This document shows positions 1 through 7,974 of a stretch of 28,346 nucleotides of DNA, in pieces. The notes under the pieces are model-generated. The model did not search any database. It was not told the DNA's origin and saw nothing but the letters and a program-made list of their open reading frames with translations. Each line of letters opens with the position of its first letter. Within the stretch, counting starts at the first letter, position 1. The DNA lies in the IMG/VR virus record IMGVR_UViG_3300027747_004424, positions 1-28,346 of that record; one strand, written 5' to 3'. Origin of the DNA: a virus. The position numbers and the translations under genes were made by a program.

Positions 1-811
1 CGGGTGCCCCGAAAAATGCCGTCCTGGCCAGTCCTTGAGCAAAACCTCTTGTAGCAAGCATAGCCTGTGTCAATCCTTCTACAGCAGGTGTAGCGGTTGA
101 TTCACCACTACCTTCAAAGACTGCATCATTATCTTGAAAAGCATTAACAACTCTGTTTTGTGTATCGCTAAAATATGGTAGCGTGTATATAAATTTAGTT
201 GGTTCGGTTATGTATAAACCCTCGTAGGGTGTTAATACTGTGCTGTTTAAACTTGATGTAGCATTTTGACCTGGCCCGGATATAGATTTAATAGATTGAG
301 AGATAAAATTTGTAAAAGTTCCTGCAGCTGCAGCTATTGTACTGTTCGGGGTAAGTGCACCAACACCAGCAGATGTTAGAGCTGTTACTAATTTGGTAAA
401 TAAGCTACCGTCAGGAATTGCTGTGTTAACCGTTTTATTACCTAGTATTGCACCACCAACACCTTTCAACGCTGTTTGCATCTCTGGTGATAGACCTTCA
501 AAAGCTTTGCCTGCTTGTTTAGTAGAGTCTTTTATTGCTGCAATATTGTATAGTGCTTGGGCAACAAGAGAGTTCGTCATTAATTTTCTCTCTATTAGCT
601 GTATGGATGGCGTGTCCATGCGACTAGTTTGAGGTGATGTCGTCCATTGAAAGTTGTTAATTACATTGATTTGATGAAAGCCTAGGCTATTTTTAGCGAT
701 TTCACCTGCACTTGGACCGGTGACTGCTCCCGGGGGCAAAAGCGTGGGGGAGCCATCTTTTGCAAAATTTAGTGGCGCAAATTTGTATAGATCTCCTCCG
801 CCGTCTGTCAT
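1..811 (-). CDS. Virion protein, C-terminus cut by window edge
   Basis: The reading frame is open from an ATG at 811-809 to the left edge, giving at least 270 residues with no stop. The start overlaps the stop of the preceding gene as ATGA, which indicates translational coupling at the end of the tail/baseplate cluster. The visible part is rich in Ala, Thr, Ser and Asn. It has no transmembrane segment and contains a phrase reading EGLYITEPTKFIYTLPYFSD, about 205 residues in, then a Gly/Ala/Thr-rich stretch. I cannot name it. By position after the gp26/51-like gene and the disordered protein it could be a baseplate or tube-cap component (gp48/gp54 class). Being a structural protein is an inference from context; being a real gene is well supported by length and coupling. 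Confidence 0.75.
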   Translation of the reverse strand, partial: MTDGGGDLYKFAPLNFAKDGSPTLLPPGAVTGPSAGEIAKNSLGFHQINVINNFQWTTSPQTSRMDTPSIQLIERKLMTNSLVAQALYNIAAIKDSTKQAGKAFEGLSPEMQTALKGVGGAILGNKTVNTAIPDGSLFTKLVTALTSAGVGALTPNSTIAAAAGTFTNFISQSIKSISGPGQNATSSLNSTVLTPYEGLYITEPTKFIYTLPYFSDTQNRVVNAFQDNDAVFEGSGESTATPAVEGLTQAMLATRGFAQGLARTAFFGAP

Positions 812-2469
812 ACAGTAAATCCTGGGGTAGTGGGTCTTAATTGAGTATTATTCACGCTATTTTGAAATCTAAATGATCCCCTGTAAGTATTTATGGCACC
901 ATCATTAACAGTGGTGGTACTAGATGGTTTGCTTTGAATAGATCCACCTTCATTTACTGTTAAACTGCCTAAAGAACCCACACTTTTAAGTATTTCACCA
1001 AGGGATGTATTGATACTATATAAAACAGCTACCATGTTAGAGTTGACAGTTAAAATGTTTTTCATAATGTTTTCTGTAGGGTCTGTAGTTGCCGGTTTGT
1101 TTGCAGATTGAGGCATTGCTATAGCAGGGGACTCTACAGGTTCAGGTGATTGTTGCAATTTTGTAGCTGTAGGTTCAGTCTGTAGTACTGGCTCTGTTTT
1201 TTGATCTGCAGCAGCAGATTCACTGGATTGTGCGGGTGTTTGCTTGGCCTCTACAGTATCAGATGCTTGTTTACTTATTAATGAAGGATTGTTTAAAATG
1301 TCACTGTTTTCAGCTTTTATAGGTGTAATATTTTTATCAGGCTCAATGGTGGTTGAAACTGATGCTGTCTCTTTAGCAGATGTTGAATATTCTGGTGCTG
1401 TCTGATTGCCATTATTAGCTTCTTTGGCTTTTCGACTCATCATTTCTGTGTATAAGTCTCTTTCTAATCGATCTAATTGCTTAGCTTCATTCTCATCTTT
1501 CGATGGTTTATCAAAATTAAAAATACTAGAATATTCTTTGCGTAGCTCTTGCTTTTGTTCCATTGTGAGACTTGACTGCTCTCTCTCACTCTCAACTGCA
1601 TTGGTACTTTTCACTGAAGGCTCTGTATATAATGGTTGCAAGCTATCAACCTGTGCAATTGATGAAGACATTGAGTTATTTGTAGATTCAACTTTTTTTC
1701 GCTCACTCATCTTAGTATACAAATCTTTTTTAAATCGCTCTAGTTGTTCAGCTTCATCATTGTTTTTAGGTGGTTTATCAAAGTCAAGCATCGGATATTC
1801 TTCACGCAATTCACGTTCTTGTTCTATAGTAATATTTTGTATTATAGGTTGATTGTCGTCTTTCTTTTGAGGGGGTGGTGCTTCAGTTGAGGTAGGTAGC
1901 TTTCCAGGTGCAGACTCTTGCTTATCATTATTTGTTGTAGGCACTGAGATTTCTGTGGGTTTTAACAATGGTAAGATAGCTTCTGAATTGCTTTGTTCGA
2001 AGCTAGATTGTGCAGTACTTTGCTCCACTTTTATAGGTATAGTTGAAGGTTCTACAAATTCATTACTTGTTTGCTGCAGATCTGTGTTTGGCTTATTAGA
2101 GCTATTTTTTGTTAATTCCTTTACAGCCTCTGCCACAGCTTCTATTTTTTTACTGGTAGCTGTCTCTACCGAGGGTTCTTCTCTCAAAGGTTGAATACCA
2201 TTGACTCGCAATGTAGGTCTTGGCGCTCTAATACTAGATGTGGTATTATTATTTCTAGAGCCAGATGCTCTTGTGTTTACATTTAAATCATTCAACTCTT
2301 TTTGAGCTCTCTCCCCAGCTAGTTTTTTCTTTTCTGCTTCAAGAGACGTCCCCATGTGACGTAGATAGTCAATAGCCTCTTTAGTATATGACTGTAAGGT
2401 GCTAGAGTCTAAATTAGCATCCATTGCATATAACCGCTGTGCTTCTATATCTTCTGGGGTAAGGGCCAT
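808..2469 (-). CDS. Disordered repeat-bearing virion protein, unidentified
   Basis: This 553-residue protein has a predicted helical N-terminus (residues 1-65), a long Ser/Thr/Glu/Gln/Pro-rich middle of low complexity, and a more ordered C-terminus from about residue 465. Two copies of a charged helical module lie at residues 213-258 and 301-347. Both contain EQ-x-x-ELR-x-EY, then FDKP-x-K, then EA-x-QL-x-R, then DLYT-x-M. A shorter motif, QPL-x-x-EPSV, appears near 93 and 278. There is no signal peptide or membrane segment. A late-promoter octamer lies four bases upstream, and the stop overlaps the next start. Its size and place near baseplate genes are compatible with a tape-measure or hub protein (T4 gp29 is similar in length), but I see no diagnostic motif, so the function is unassigned. 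Confidence 0.75.
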   Translation of the reverse strand: MALTPEDIEAQRLYAMDANLDSSTLQSYTKEAIDYLRHMGTSLEAEKKKLAGERAQKELNDLNVNTRASGSRNNNTTSSIRAPRPTLRVNGIQPLREEPSVETATSKKIEAVAEAVKELTKNSSNKPNTDLQQTSNEFVEPSTIPIKVEQSTAQSSFEQSNSEAILPLLKPTEISVPTTNNDKQESAPGKLPTSTEAPPPQKKDDNQPIIQNITIEQERELREEYPMLDFDKPPKNNDEAEQLERFKKDLYTKMSERKKVESTNNSMSSSIAQVDSLQPLYTEPSVKSTNAVESEREQSSLTMEQKQELRKEYSSIFNFDKPSKDENEAKQLDRLERDLYTEMMSRKAKEANNGNQTAPEYSTSAKETASVSTTIEPDKNITPIKAENSDILNNPSLISKQASDTVEAKQTPAQSSESAAADQKTEPVLQTEPTATKLQQSPEPVESPAIAMPQSANKPATTDPTENIMKNILTVNSNMVAVLYSINTSLGEILKSVGSLGSLTVNEGGSIQSKPSSTTTVNDGAINTYRGSFRFQNSVNNTQLRPTTPGFTV

Positions 2470-2473
2470 AATT

Positions 2474-2481
2474 TATTTATA
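2474..2481 (-). promoter_or_regulatory. T4-type late promoter octamer
   Basis: On the minus strand this reads TATAAATA, an exact match to the T4 late-promoter consensus. It sits four bases before the ATG of the 553-residue protein, so a T4-like transcript would begin at or next to the start codon. Confidence 0.6.
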
Positions 2482-3325
2482 AGTTTATTGTTTTTTTAGA
2501 TTCTTTAGATCCTTCAAGCTCTGCTGCTAACATTCCGATATACACATCACATTCTATTGGTGTTAGAGAATTAACATCTGCTAGGGACATATTAAATTTT
2601 GACAACAAATTAAACTTCTTTTTAAACATGCTACGGGCAAATGGTTTGTATATCATAACTACAAAGTTATAGAGTGTGTTATCAAATAATTTTAAGCTAA
2701 TAGAATTAAAATTCTGCAGATTAGAATTAGACTTCAAGAGAAAGGTGTTAGCATACTTGCTATCATACTTGTTAATGAGCTGTTGTATATCCGCCTTTAA
2801 TTTATCTTGAACGCTTGCTAGCAAGGTTCGTTTTTCTCTTTCTGTCAATAACTCCAAATAAAATATTTCTTCATCTACTTTTATAGAAAAAATATTCTCT
2901 AGTACAGTATCACCTGTATAAAGCTTTCTCGATGGAGTCATTACCAGTGAAATTCTACCTTCAATCAAGGGGTCTATGGCTTCAAATTCTATTTCTGACA
3001 ATTCAGTTAAAATATTGAATAAGTTAAATTCTATATTGCAATCAACATTGCTTTTATCTTTTACCATAAAATACAAAGAAGGTGAAATGGATGAGGCTCT
3101 TAAAAACGTTAAAATGAACCATTTGTCAAATTTGGTTAAATCGGAGAAAAGTTCTTTATTTTCCAGATTTTCTTGAATTATATCTTCAAAGCAATTTGCA
3201 ATGTTCTCATCATCATTATTAGCAATATATTTTGCAAGTATGTCAAACTGAGACATTCTTAACTCTGATACTTTAGCATAGTTTTTTTTGCTAGGTACCC
3301 AGCAATTCAAATAAAAGGGTTGCAT
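2477..3325 (-). CDS. Baseplate hub assembly protein, gp26/gp51-like
   Basis: This is a 282-residue protein. Residues 1-90 resemble the T4 gp26/gp51 baseplate family: a short beta segment of substrate-like residues, a helical stretch of the kind reading LRMSQFDILAKYI, then a conserved LTKFDKWFILTFLRASSIS block near 62-80, which corresponds to the D-x-x-x-x-L-x-x-LRA-x-S signature I associate with that family. T4 gp26 and gp51 act during assembly of the baseplate hub. The gene starts five bases after the stop of the 311-residue gene upstream and shows no Shine-Dalgarno sequence, so it is probably co-transcribed and coupled. In T4 the equivalent genes lie among 25-26-51-27-28-29-48-54, which fits this cluster. 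The family call is from pattern memory, not alignment. Confidence 0.55.
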   Translation of the reverse strand: MQPFYLNCWVPSKKNYAKVSELRMSQFDILAKYIANNDDENIANCFEDIIQENLENKELFSDLTKFDKWFILTFLRASSISPSLYFMVKDKSNVDCNIEFNLFNILTELSEIEFEAIDPLIEGRISLVMTPSRKLYTGDTVLENIFSIKVDEEIFYLELLTEREKRTLLASVQDKLKADIQQLINKYDSKYANTFLLKSNSNLQNFNSISLKLFDNTLYNFVVMIYKPFARSMFKKKFNLLSKFNMSLADVNSLTPIECDVYIGMLAAELEGSKESKKTINL

Positions 3326-3330
3326 AAAGA

Positions 3331-4266
3331 TTAAAAGAATGCAGCTGCATTCGTAGGAAAATTTTGAGAATTTTGCAGAGGTGAAACTGTGGGTGTGTAA
3401 TTGCCATTTACAATGTTTTGTACACCAGTTATAATATCTGCTAGTGGCAAGTACATGCTATTCTGGACAGTGTAATTTGTGTATGTGAAATTGACTGTAT
3501 TAACAGGGGCAGAGGTAGGCTCATCAAATGTCCATGACTGTTGCAATATTTCATAAGGGGCACAATTGTAAAAGGTGAACACCTTTCTAGGAATTTGACT
3601 TACATTTTGGTAGCTTCTTGTATAATTCATTAAATGTATGGTGCATGTTACTTTATCTGCTGGATTTGGCCGGGTTACTAATCCCAAATGTGACACTGCC
3701 ATGATCCAAGGACGGAAAACAAAATCTAAAATACTGGTGTTTGTTTCTAGTAGGTTGAGTGAAAGTGGAGATGTATCATAACTACTTCTGCTCTTAGCGA
3801 CAATGCCTGGTATGAATCCTCGATTGTTGCCACTATTTCCAATTTCTGCATTTTCAATTGAATAGCGCTCTCCTGGCACCAATGCACTTTGAGCAAATAA
3901 ACAACCAATAACTTTTTGAAAAGGAAAGCTAGTTAATAAAGTTTTTGCAATGCTAATATCATATCCTTTCTTACCAGCGTCAGTCCGCTCTAGACTTTGC
4001 AAGAAATTTGTATTAAGAACTGCAGGAAATGTCTCAATAACAGCTATCCATTGCGATTGAAGAGGTATGGTTGTTAGCCAGCTTTGAAGTTGTAGTAAGA
4101 AGTAATCCCGTGTACTGATTAAAGGTACACCTGGAATATTGAAACCAAATAGACTTGTAGCTTGAGGCTGGGAAAGCGGATTTGTACCGTTAACTATGTT
4201 AGTAGAAAAGTTGCCTTGAAGCCCTTGTAGAGCACTACTAAACGCATCACTTAAGCCAGCTGCCAT
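3331..4266 (-). CDS. Baseplate/tail-tube initiator-like protein
   Basis: This 311-residue protein has a glycine/asparagine-rich N-terminus, a WLTTIPLQSQWIAVIETFP region near 64-82, and a C-terminal half with the pattern seen in tail-tube-fold proteins. That pattern is FVFRPWIMAVSHLGL (about 182-196), a beta strand with NYTRSYQNVS, PRKVFTFYNCAPYEI, then VNFTYTNYTVQN. The series RPW, GL, NY-x-R, FTFYN-x-P and F-x-Y-x-x-Y is what gp19, gp48 and gp54 proteins show in their beta-barrel. It follows directly after the tube gene. In T4, gp54 nucleates the tube on the baseplate and gp48 caps the hub, so either role fits. Its product is cytoplasmic until assembled into virions. Which of the two it is cannot be decided here. 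Confidence 0.5.
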   Translation of the reverse strand: MAAGLSDAFSSALQGLQGNFSTNIVNGTNPLSQPQATSLFGFNIPGVPLISTRDYFLLQLQSWLTTIPLQSQWIAVIETFPAVLNTNFLQSLERTDAGKKGYDISIAKTLLTSFPFQKVIGCLFAQSALVPGERYSIENAEIGNSGNNRGFIPGIVAKSRSSYDTSPLSLNLLETNTSILDFVFRPWIMAVSHLGLVTRPNPADKVTCTIHLMNYTRSYQNVSQIPRKVFTFYNCAPYEILQQSWTFDEPTSAPVNTVNFTYTNYTVQNSMYLPLADIITGVQNIVNGNYTPTVSPLQNSQNFPTNAAAFF

Positions 4267-4270
4267 ACTA

Positions 4271-4278
4271 TATTTATG
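4271..4278 (-). promoter_or_regulatory. Late-promoter-like octamer
   Basis: The minus strand reads CATAAATA (one mismatch to TATAAATA), four bases before the ATG of the 311-residue baseplate gene. The geometry is the same as at several other late genes in the window. Confidence 0.5.
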
Positions 4279-4304
4279 ACAGATTTATTTTTTTGTGAAT
4301 CAGC

Positions 4305-4853
4305 TTATGCTGTTTTACGAGTAAAATAATGATATGCCAATGTAACAGGGATTTGAACAATATTACCATTGCCATTGGCAAAATCGTAGTTTATTGCACC
4401 AACACTACGAATGCTAACACCTACAAGCTGATATTGAGCAACTTTATTCATCTGTGTATCCAATTGAATCAAATCAATTGTACTAGATTGTGTAGGTGTA
4501 AAATAATTACCAGTGCTATTGGCATCATTGAATGTATCTCTTGTCCAATCTTCAAATTTCTGTCTGAGATTGTTCTTAGCATCATTATAGAATGTTAAAG
4601 AGTAATTGTTGCTATTTGGGTATGAAGCAACACCAGGCAGATTAAAATTTAACCCCATGTACTTGGCATCTACATTAGTAATGGCCCTTTCGGGTAGTGA
4701 AGCTGCACGTGCATACACTAGGTCATTTTCATCAAATGTTACTGTTGTACCACCAGGTGAAATACTCAATACGCGAAATTGTATATCGCGCTGGAAGTCA
4801 CGAGATGAAGCTACTCTGTAGAAGTCTGTGATGAGTTGTTTTACGTCAGCCAT
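4305..4853 (-). CDS. Tail tube protein, gp19-like
   Basis: This 182-residue protein matches the T4 gp19 tail-tube family along its length (T4 gp19 has 163 residues). It begins with DFYRVASSRDFQRDIQFRV. Then come ARAASLPERAITNVDAKYMG (about 49-68), the equivalent of the gp19 segment with ALP and MNRKI, and YSLTFYNDAKNNLRQKFEDW, which parallels the gp19 phrase with VMNDEAHDARQKFVDW. The C-terminal strand, VTLAYHYF, parallels VTLALDYW. Rings of this protein stack to form the inner tube through which DNA passes on infection. It lies directly downstream of the sheath gene, as in T4 (18-19). A late-promoter-like octamer sits six bases before its ATG, which suggests separate transcription in addition to read-through. 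Confidence 0.9.
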   Translation of the reverse strand: MADVKQLITDFYRVASSRDFQRDIQFRVLSISPGGTTVTFDENDLVYARAASLPERAITNVDAKYMGLNFNLPGVASYPNSNNYSLTFYNDAKNNLRQKFEDWTRDTFNDANSTGNYFTPTQSSTIDLIQLDTQMNKVAQYQLVGVSIRSVGAINYDFANGNGNIVQIPVTLAYHYFTRKTA

Positions 4854-4859
4854 ATAACT

Positions 4860-4867
4860 TATTTATC
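4860..4867 (-). promoter_or_regulatory. Late-promoter-like octamer of the tube gene
   Basis: The minus strand reads GATAAATA, six bases before the ATG of the tail-tube gene. Confidence 0.45.
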
Positions 4868-4869
4868 CT

Positions 4870-7272
4870 TTACGCTAAGAGCTCCTGAAAGTTCTGACTT
4901 GTTCTTGTGGCGTAGAAGCTCACGAGAATGAACTCAGCAGTTCTGACCGGTTTGAGATAGATATCAATCTTCATCTCATTCTGATCAATAACATCGGGTG
5001 TATTATTTCGCTCATCGCATATGATAAGATAATCATAAACACCGTCTGTATTCTTTGCGGCATCAAAGATGGGTGTTAATGTGTTAACCACTTGTGTTCT
5101 TGTGAACAAGGAGTTTGGCTCGAATACGAAGAACTTAACTGTGTTTCGTGTGGCCACTTCAAGATTCAAGAACAATCTACGAACATTAATTCTATCAAAA
5201 GCACTTGGTTTCTTGAGCAATGTCTTCTGACCAAAGATTACAAATCCTTCAGCCGGGAAGAATGCTACAGGGTTCAAGCTGTTCTTGTACAATTGATCTC
5301 TTTGTTTTTGTTTTGGATAAACACCTAGATCATTCACACCAACTAAAACACCTCTTGTGAAGCCTGCTGGTGCAAACCAAGGTTGGAAGTTAACATCTGT
5401 ATTGCCCATGGCTGCTGCAGCAAATCCAGAGAACGGTACCCATACCTGTTGATTTGTCACTGTGTCTAACACTTGAGCAACATTTGCGTATGTGCAAGCA
5501 TAGCTAGTGTCAACAAGTGAGAACTGATGTCTCAATGGCCAGTAAATGTGTTGACCAAAGTTGGTTGCAACAAAATCTGAAGCACGTGGATCTGGATTAT
5601 TACCTGCATTAGGAGACCACAGCTTTTTAGTGTTGATTATCTTGCTATTATCACCCTGCACAAATGTATTGCGAAGGGCATCAAGAATTACCAAGAAGTC
5701 TTTACGCTGATTTTGTGCTTGATTGGTGAATATGCTCGCCACTGCATTGTAATTTGAGCGAATTCTCAAGCCGCTATTATCCAATGTCTCGCTATTTGTA
5801 GTATACAGTGCACTCAATGTATTCAAAGGTGTACTGTCTATAAATGGACCACATGCAGAAACTGGCGTGCTACTAGCAACAGCAGCTTCTGCTACATTAA
5901 CAAATATGGTTCCTAGTCCTGCTTCACACGCAAGTGTAATTGGATACAAATCAGGATTTTCTACTAGCTCAAAAGCCCTCTCGAGCTTTTCAGGTAGATT
6001 GCCAATATCCTTGGTAGTTGTAACAGTATTGGAGTAAATGCCCAGTGGGAATAGCGCATTTGTTGAACCAATTGAAGCTAGCAACCCTTGAACAGTTGCA
6101 GATGTAGCACCAACACGTGTTACATAACTTGCATTTGTATCGACGAAACCTGGAACGCTAAATGGTGTTGCTAGAGCTGGTGATAACATTCTCACCTTCT
6201 TCTTTGGTGCGCCATCAATATCAAGCCATGTGTTCTTGTAGCGGTTGTTAATGTTAGGATTAACAAGCACAGATACATTTACAGAGCTATCATCTCGACT
6301 GCCAAGATAGAAGCTAACTGCAGGGCCACCATTTTGATCTGCTATTTGTCTGTGATAATCCAGAGAACCGAAATAGCTCTCACTAAGAACGTAATCCAAG
6401 GCAATAACATCAGGTGAAAATACACTCTGTCTCAGTTTAAAGAGACCAAGTTGAAGCGTATCATCAAATGCTCTAGGACTCAAATCATAATTGCTCACAT
6501 TCTCCATCACTTCACTAATACTGCTACCATCACCAAACTTTGTTGCAGTCAGAGCAAAGTTCAAACGAGTTGTTGGAACATCTATGTATGATACAATGGA
6601 AGTTGCATTGCTTCCCAAACTTTGAACACTCTTGATACCATCAAAAGGTGTTGCAGGGTTATTGTTGTTGTTATCCGTCAGGCCAACATAATAGCCTTCA
6701 AAACGATTATTAACTGTTGTCTGTGATTTGTTGAGAATAATAACAGCAGCACTCCCTAAGGCTGAATAGGTGAATGCGCCACCAAACCCACCACTACCAA
6801 TTTGCTGATCAGCCCAATCAATATTGCCGTTGATCAATGCTTGATACTGTTCAAGACTCAATTCGAGATGTGTGGGTGTGCCAAGAAAATATGCGCTAGC
6901 ATTTGAATAAAGTGTTGATTGTGTATCTGAATTGGTATCGATACCAATGGCAGGGTATACCAGTGCACTATACTTCCAAGATGCGAAACCATCGCCTTTT
7001 GCAACACCGTAAGGTAGTCGAGTTACAAGCAATTGTACTGGTGCTTGTAAAGCAGCTTTTACTGTGTGATAAAAATATCTTTCAGCAGCATTTGTCGGGC
7101 TGCCATATACTTGTGTAAATTCACTGATGCTTGTTGGCTGTAGCACCTCATCAATAGGTCCTTGACTGGCAAACCCCGTGACAAAAACACTTGTCCCTTG
7201 GTTCACGACAGGTCTTAGCGATAAATCTACCTCTCTCGTTTCTACCCCTGGGCTTTGAATGGTTCTTGCCAT
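4870..7272 (-). CDS. Tail sheath protein, gp18-like
   Basis: This 800-residue protein starts MARTIQSPGVETREVDLSLR, the typical N-terminus of phage tail sheaths, in which a short segment begins with SPGV-x-x-xE-x-D. A following strand reads TSVFVTGFASQGPIDEVLQP. The C-terminal domain contains the sheath-core pattern: QRDQLYKNSLNPVAFFP, FVIFGQKTL, FDRINVRRLFLNLEVA, FVFEPNS and a final strand series ending in VRTAEFILVSF. Sheath subunits surround the tube and contract at infection. T4 gp18 has 659 residues, so about 140 extra residues are present, presumably as surface domains in the middle. The gene is preceded by a leader with a strong Shine-Dalgarno sequence, unlike its neighbours, consistent with very high expression. 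The tube gene follows closely. Confidence 0.95.
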   Translation of the reverse strand: MARTIQSPGVETREVDLSLRPVVNQGTSVFVTGFASQGPIDEVLQPTSISEFTQVYGSPTNAAERYFYHTVKAALQAPVQLLVTRLPYGVAKGDGFASWKYSALVYPAIGIDTNSDTQSTLYSNASAYFLGTPTHLELSLEQYQALINGNIDWADQQIGSGGFGGAFTYSALGSAAVIILNKSQTTVNNRFEGYYVGLTDNNNNNPATPFDGIKSVQSLGSNATSIVSYIDVPTTRLNFALTATKFGDGSSISEVMENVSNYDLSPRAFDDTLQLGLFKLRQSVFSPDVIALDYVLSESYFGSLDYHRQIADQNGGPAVSFYLGSRDDSSVNVSVLVNPNINNRYKNTWLDIDGAPKKKVRMLSPALATPFSVPGFVDTNASYVTRVGATSATVQGLLASIGSTNALFPLGIYSNTVTTTKDIGNLPEKLERAFELVENPDLYPITLACEAGLGTIFVNVAEAAVASSTPVSACGPFIDSTPLNTLSALYTTNSETLDNSGLRIRSNYNAVASIFTNQAQNQRKDFLVILDALRNTFVQGDNSKIINTKKLWSPNAGNNPDPRASDFVATNFGQHIYWPLRHQFSLVDTSYACTYANVAQVLDTVTNQQVWVPFSGFAAAAMGNTDVNFQPWFAPAGFTRGVLVGVNDLGVYPKQKQRDQLYKNSLNPVAFFPAEGFVIFGQKTLLKKPSAFDRINVRRLFLNLEVATRNTVKFFVFEPNSLFTRTQVVNTLTPIFDAAKNTDGVYDYLIICDERNNTPDVIDQNEMKIDIYLKPVRTAEFILVSFYATRTSQNFQELLA

Positions 7273-7281
7273 ATTATTTCA

Positions 7282-7289
7282 CACTCCTT
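7282..7289 (-). promoter_or_regulatory. Strong Shine-Dalgarno site of the sheath gene
   Basis: The minus strand reads AAGGAGTG, nine bases before the sheath ATG. It is one of only two good Shine-Dalgarno sequences I see in the window. Confidence 0.75.
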
Positions 7290-7317
7290 GCAGAAAAAGA
7301 ATAACTCATATCAGATT

Positions 7318-7325
7318 TATTTATT
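7318..7325 (-). promoter_or_regulatory. Second late-promoter-like octamer before sheath
   Basis: The minus strand reads AATAAATA, 45 bases before the sheath ATG. A T4-like start would leave a leader of about 40 bases that includes the Shine-Dalgarno site. Confidence 0.4.
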
Positions 7326-7356
7326 GTTTCTGAAGTAACTTTTTCAACTTTTTTCC

Positions 7357-7364
7357 TATTTATA
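7357..7364 (-). promoter_or_regulatory. T4-type late promoter before sheath gene
   Basis: The minus strand reads TATAAATA, an exact consensus match overlapping the stop codon of the upstream gene. It lies 84 bases before the sheath ATG and would give a leader of just under 80 bases. Confidence 0.55.
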
Positions 7365-7971
7365 ACAGAGTCATATTTAACTGGTGATATGCAAATTCAA
7401 AACCACAATCCATTTCATCAGGTACTCTATCATTATATGTGACACCATCCAGACTAACAGGAAACGTGCGAATGTAATCAAATCTTACTGTTTCTTTGTT
7501 GTATTCATCTAACCCGTAAATCGATATGTTTGTCATGTATTCATTGAGATTGGATGGAATGTCTGTGCTTGGACCAGCAAAATTCGGATCATAGATGCCT
7601 GTGAATGTATTGTTGAATATCTCTAACCATTTGAATAGAACCCAGTAGTTATTGAACTGATTATCCACAGTAAAGTCTACTTTGAGATGAGGAAACTCTG
7701 GACGGGCATAAGATGTTACTTTCAATGTTTGACCAGAATATGGCACAGATACCGGTGGAATTGTTATGGGCGGTGCAATTGCACCGAATACACTGAATTG
7801 AAGAGTATCAAAATTTATAGAATTGTTTCTTCTGACAACATCAACAACTTTGTCCCGTAAGACAGTTGGTATTGTCAGAACAAGTAAAAATTTATCTTTT
7901 CTTTGTTTGTTAAAAGGGCTTTGAAAGACCGGCTTTTGATTTACTGCTGTTGGGATGCCAGAATTAGCCAT
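7360..7971 (-). CDS. Tail-tube-fold virion protein, possible tail terminator
   Basis: This is a 203-residue protein between terminase and sheath. It has no name I can give with certainty. The residue pattern suggests a tail-tube-like beta-barrel. There is an early strand KDKFLLVLTIP, then a loop with PPITIPPVSVPYSGQTLKV, then FPHLKVDFTVDNQFNNYWVLFKWLEIFNN (about 93-121), a strand/helix signature common to tube-like proteins of distant T4 relatives. Near the end are ISIYGLDEYNKETVRFDYI and FPVSLDGVTYN followed by FEFAYHQL. T4 has no gene here. A second tube-like protein beside the sheath could be a tail terminator or completion protein (the role of gp3 or gp15), but this is inference from fold pattern and place. 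A late-promoter-like octamer lies four bases upstream. Confidence 0.55.
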   Translation of the reverse strand: MANSGIPTAVNQKPVFQSPFNKQRKDKFLLVLTIPTVLRDKVVDVVRRNNSINFDTLQFSVFGAIAPPITIPPVSVPYSGQTLKVTSYARPEFPHLKVDFTVDNQFNNYWVLFKWLEIFNNTFTGIYDPNFAGPSTDIPSNLNEYMTNISIYGLDEYNKETVRFDYIRTFPVSLDGVTYNDRVPDEMDCGFEFAYHQLNMTLL

Positions 7972-7974
7972 ATG

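Noticed and set aside
1406-1852. Long plus-strand reading frame opposite the disordered virion protein
   Set aside because: It is antisense to a well-supported gene, and its composition mirrors the repeat and low-complexity codons on the other strand. No promoter or ribosome site is present.
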